From Bradyrhizobium sp. B124 (GTDB taxonomy: Bacteria; Pseudomonadota; Alphaproteobacteria; Rhizobiales; Xanthobacteraceae), in assembly GCF_038967635.1 (NCBI RefSeq), contig NZ_CP152413.1, positions 6,638,001-6,702,000 on the forward strand: a stretch of 64,000 nt of DNA, written 5' to 3'. Position numbers and translations under genes: made by a program. Under the pieces are notes generated by a model. The model ran no database searches, was not told the DNA's origin, and saw only the letters and a program-made list of their open reading frames with translations. How positions within the stretch are numbered: the stretch's first letter is position 1; every line of letters begins with the position of its first letter. Shown here in pieces: positions 61,762 through 64,000 of this stretch.

Positions 61762-62070
61762 ATGCTCCGCATCGTCACGTGTCTGACGCTATTGATTTCC
61801 CTTCATGCGGCCGCGGCGCAAGACAGGGCGCCGGGCGGTTCATCGCAGCCCTATTTTGGGGGCTCCACAGCGCCGCCGACCGATCTGCCATCCGGGATCG
61901 GCAACTATTGCATCTACGAAAACCTCATCTTCTCGATTGGCTCGCCCATGTGCATTGGCAAGACGAGCTACGTATGTGCTCCCGCGATAAACGAAGCGGA
62001 GCTCAGTCAGCGGGCGTATTGGTCAGCAAGACCAGCTGACCCAAAACTGACCGCGCCGGTGTGCCAGTAG
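61762..62070 (+). CDS. Small secreted Cys-containing protein
   Basis: 102 residues with a signal peptide (about 1-19, cleavage near AAA). The mature part has four Cys (NYCIYENLIFSIGSPMCIGK, YVCAPAINEAE and a terminal VCQ), fit for two disulfides. GGAGGG lies 5 bases before the ATG at 61762. No domain is recognised; function unknown. The 237-bp gap before it shows no gene. Confidence 0.65.
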   Translation: MLRIVTCLTLLISLHAAAAQDRAPGGSSQPYFGGSTAPPTDLPSGIGNYCIYENLIFSIGSPMCIGKTSYVCAPAINEAELSQRAYWSARPADPKLTAPVCQ

Positions 62071-62391
62071 ATTGGTTTCCCGTCTCCCTTGAATCGAGAA
62101 CCATCCTCATCGTCGTCCCGGCCTAGTGCGCAATTGCGTACGGGGGCCGGGACGACAGCGGAATTTGAGACGTGCAGATGCCTAGCAACTTGCGCCACGC
62201 ACTCGGTGTCGTCCTGGCGAAGGCCAGGACCCATTACCCCAGGTCTCGATTGTTGTGCGACGTTGGGGCCGCGAGCGTATTCATCACCGAATGCGGTGGT
62301 AATGGGTCCTGGCTTTCGCCAGGACGACGAACGGAGAGGCTCCCGCCGAGACGACGAACTTGAGACAGATCGCGCCGCGATGGCTCTTCGC
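62071..62391. repeat. Intergenic region with family A repeats
   Basis: No gene is seen in these 321 bp. Between about 62106 and 62345 lie at least two family A inverted units, CGTCCCGGCCTAG...GGCCGGGACGAC and GTCCTGGCGAAGGCCAGGAC with GTCCTGGCTTTCGCCAGGAC. Confidence 0.75.
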
Positions 62392-62694
62392 CTAGCTCAC
62401 ATAGACGAGGCTATAAACATACGACTTCGTCCCCTTCCGGCTCACCCGGTCGCCTTCCGGTGGGTGATCGCCCTGATCGGCCGGCAACACGTTCCAGGGG
62501 CGGCCGGTGCAGGTTTGGCTCTGAGGGGCCCGGGCCAACCTGCTCCAGCCCGGCCGGTGCTCGATCCAGAAATCCCGATCCTGGTGCTGGTAGCCGACGG
62601 TTCCATCGGGGCGGGTGTTCCGGACAACGCTGTGGACGAGGACGTCATCCTGCCGGCGCAGCTCGAATCTCTCCCGGTTTTGCGGAGCGGCCAT
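62392..62694 (-). CDS. Small protein of unknown function, divergent from the zinc operon
   Basis: 100 residues. GAGGAACTC lies directly before the ATG, a good ribosome-binding site, and composition is normal for this genome (ERFELRRQDDVLVHSVVRNT, YQHQDRDFWIEHRPGWSRL). No domain is recognised; it has no signal peptide. Its start lies 28 bp from the Zur-type palindrome shared with the zinc-uptake operon, so it may be zinc-regulated. Three His and two Cys-poor stretches give no clear metal site. Confidence 0.55.
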   Translation of the reverse strand: MAAPQNRERFELRRQDDVLVHSVVRNTRPDGTVGYQHQDRDFWIEHRPGWSRLARAPQSQTCTGRPWNVLPADQGDHPPEGDRVSRKGTKSYVYSLVYVS

Positions 62695-62721
62695 GAGTTC
62701 CTCGTTGGTAGACTCGCGTTA

Positions 62722-62736
62722 TGTTATAATATAACA
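62722..62736. promoter_or_regulatory. Zur box
   Basis: TGTTATAATATAACA is a perfect 15-bp palindrome embedded in GTTATGTTATAATATAAC, which matches the Zur-type operators of alphaproteobacteria. It lies 9 bp before the His-rich ORF and 28 bp from the divergent small gene, so zinc-loaded Zur would shut both directions. Confidence 0.88.
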
Positions 62737-62744
62737 GTTTGGCC

Positions 62745-62942
62745 ATGGCGCATACGCACTCCCACGACGACCACCACCATCACGGCCACAGCCATCCCCA
62801 CGGGCACAGCCATGGCCCCTCGGCGCATCCGGCCCAGGCCGCGCCTTGGTCGATCCTGCGCATGCCCGTGCCGGCCCGGCTGGGCGCGGCGCTCGCGGTC
62901 TCGGCCTGCCTGTGGGCCGTCGTCTGGCTGGCGATGAGGTGA
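62745..62942 (+). CDS. Small His-rich membrane protein of the zinc operon
   Basis: 65 residues. The first half is a histidine-rich tail with runs such as DDHHHHGHSHPHGHSHG (about 15 His in 35 residues), able to bind several zinc ions. The second half is one hydrophobic helix (about 45-62, RLGAALAVSACLWAVVWLAM). It starts 9 bp after the Zur box and its stop abuts the znuC start, so it is the first gene of the operon. A zinc-buffer or ZnuCB accessory role is inferred. No ZnuA-type binding protein is seen in the window. Confidence 0.78.
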   Translation: MAHTHSHDDHHHHGHSHPHGHSHGPSAHPAQAAPWSILRMPVPARLGAALAVSACLWAVVWLAMR

Positions 62943-63704
62943 ATGATGGGGTCTCCGCTTGTCACCTTCCGCGACGTCACGCTCGGCTATGACCGGCACC
63001 CGGCGGTGCATCATCTCAACGGCGCGGTCGAGGCGGGCGCGCTGCTCGCGGTGATCGGCCCGAACGGCGCCGGCAAGTCGACGCTGCTGCGCGGCATCGC
63101 CGGCGTGCTGAAGCCGCTGTCGGGCGTGATCGATCTCGACGGGCTCGACCACCGCGACATCGCCTATCTGCCGCAATCCGCCGACATCGACCGTACGTTT
63201 CCGATCTCGGTGTTCGATTTCGTCGGCACCGGGCTGTGGCGCGCGACCGGCTTCTTCGGCGGCATCGGCAACGCCGCGCGCGACAAGATTTTGGCGGCCC
63301 TCGCGGCCGTCGGCCTCAACGGCTTCGAGAACCGCCCGATCGGCACGCTGTCCGGCGGCCAGATGCAGCGCATGCTGTTCGCGCGTGTGCTGCTGCAGGA
63401 CGCCCGCCTGATCGTGCTCGACGAACCGTTCAATGCCATCGATGCCAAGACCACCGCCGATCTCCTGACGCTGGTGAAACGCTGGAACGGCGAGGGGCGC
63501 ACGGTGCTGGCGGCGCTGCACGACCTCGACATGGTGCGCAACAATTTCCCGGAAACGCTGCTGTTGGCGCGCGGCCCGGTGGAATGGGGCCCGACCGCGG
63601 AGACGCTGACCGCGGACAATCTGACGGTCGCGATGCGGATGTGCGAGGCGTTCGACGACAGTGCCGCGGCGTGCGCCGCCGATCCGCGCTCACGGGCCGC
63701 CTGA
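62943..63704 (+). CDS. znuC: Zinc ABC transporter ATP-binding protein
   Basis: 253 residues. Walker A is VIGPNGAGKSTLLRGI, the signature is GTLSGGQMQRMLFARVL, Walker B is ARLIVLDEPFNAID and the H-loop is AALHDLDMV. It couples ATP hydrolysis to metal import with the permease that starts 5 bp downstream. ATG at 62943 or 62946 may be used; GAGGTGA lies just before. The C-terminal AAACAADPRSRAA tail is loose. Zur-box context makes zinc the likely metal. Confidence 0.94.
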   Translation: MMGSPLVTFRDVTLGYDRHPAVHHLNGAVEAGALLAVIGPNGAGKSTLLRGIAGVLKPLSGVIDLDGLDHRDIAYLPQSADIDRTFPISVFDFVGTGLWRATGFFGGIGNAARDKILAALAAVGLNGFENRPIGTLSGGQMQRMLFARVLLQDARLIVLDEPFNAIDAKTTADLLTLVKRWNGEGRTVLAALHDLDMVRNNFPETLLLARGPVEWGPTAETLTADNLTVAMRMCEAFDDSAAACAADPRSRAA

Positions 63705-63709
63705 CGCCG

Positions 63710-64000
63710 ATGCTGACTGACGCGCTGATCACGCCCTTCACCGAATTCGAGTTCATGCGCCGCGCGCTCGCCGCGGTGATCGCGCTGTCGCTCGGCGGTG
63801 CGCCGATCGGCGTATTCCTGATGCTGCGGCGGATGAGCCTGGTCGGCGACGCCATGGCGCATGCGATCCTGCCGGGCGCTGCGATCGGTTTCCTGCTGTC
63901 CGGGCTCAATCTGTTCGCGATGACGACCGGCGGCCTGATTGCCGGCTTTGCGGTGGCGCTGCTCGCCGGCCTCGTCGCCCGCACCACGGAGCTGAAGGAA
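63710..64000 (+). CDS. znuB: Zinc ABC transporter permease, 5' part
   Basis: The first 97 codons are present; the gene continues past the window edge. It reads MLTDALITPFTEFEFMRRAL, then APIGVFLMLRRMSLVGDAMA with HAILPGAAIGFLLSG, the standard ABC-3 permease start. At least two hydrophobic helices are seen. It starts 5 bp after the znuC stop and completes the core importer. The frame is intact up to the edge. Confidence 0.93.
   Translation, partial: MLTDALITPFTEFEFMRRALAAVIALSLGGAPIGVFLMLRRMSLVGDAMAHAILPGAAIGFLLSGLNLFAMTTGGLIAGFAVALLAGLVARTTELKE

Noticed and set aside
1..64000. tRNA genes
   Set aside because: No cloverleaf with a T-arm GTTCGAATC-type sequence was found on reading the intergenic regions; a tRNAscan run would settle it.

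Overview
The window is high-GC chromosomal DNA of an alphaproteobacterium, most probably Bradyrhizobium or a close relative in the Nitrobacteraceae. The evidence is the alphaproteobacterial gene sets (DUF4164-zapA with a 6S RNA before the 5-formyl-THF cyclo-ligase gene, ruvCAB, DUF2852), dense scattered palindromic intergenic repeats of the kind common in that group, and the house style of the proteins. This is inference from reading; no database search was made. Coding density is high. No tRNA, rRNA, CRISPR array, IS element or prophage was seen.

Layout. 1-2.7 kb: a minus-strand MotA/TolQ-like and MotB/OmpA-like pair with a VOC-fold gene between them. 3.2-7.6 kb: an RND efflux operon (lipoprotein adaptor plus HAE1 pump). 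7.7-9.6 kb: an orphan AAA ATPase and an inositol monophosphatase. 9.8-18.4 kb: a minus-strand central-carbon block reading tkt, gap, pgk, class II aldolase, class I aldolase, a thiamine-phosphate synthase and a Sel1-repeat protein; it provides the triose-phosphate and pentose-phosphate steps shared by glycolysis, gluconeogenesis and the Calvin cycle, and no RuBisCO is in view. 18.8-22.8 kb: DUF4164-zapA, a divergent thioesterase/TetR pair with a perfect palindromic operator, 6S RNA, 5-formyl-THF cyclo-ligase and a YmdB-type phosphoesterase. 23-26.4 kb: two soluble chemoreceptors sharing a C-terminal sensor module. 26.6-31.4 kb: yebC, ruvCAB, a Tat-exported metallophosphoesterase and a YbgC-type thioesterase.

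31.5-41 kb: an accessory-looking stretch of small stress or detoxification genes: DUF1348, a TolA-like secreted protein, GST with a divergent TetR, RibD/DHFR-like, ArsR-SRPBCC, GhrA-like dehydrogenase, YCII(DGPF)-ECF42 sigma factor, DoxX, SRPBCC and VOC. 41-46 kb: a ClpP-like secreted protein, cobT, cobS and a probable alpha-ribazole phosphatase. 46-49.2 kb: an SDR, a frameshifted GIY-YIG gene and a chemoreceptor with three near-identical PAS domains. 49.7-57.7 kb: GST, SnoaL-like, serine hydrolase, three more YCII-type proteins, a second RibD/DHFR-like protein, TetR, DUF2852 behind a clear promoter/palindrome, serine acetyltransferase and a secreted HAD dehalogenase. 58-61.5 kb: a tartrate module (dehydrogenase, MFS transporter, divergent LysR). 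62.7 kb to the end: a zinc-uptake operon behind a perfect Zur-type palindrome, starting with a tiny histidine-rich membrane protein, then an ATPase and a permease cut by the window edge.

At least eight families of intergenic palindromic repeats are scattered between genes; some supply the stop codon or C-terminal tail of the neighbouring gene. The items most worth following up are the Zur-controlled His-rich ORF and its divergent unknown partner, the PilZ-like insertion in a soluble chemoreceptor, the fourfold YCII/DGPF set around one ECF42 sigma factor, and the in-frame class I aldolase/TAG/TTG/ThiE junction.
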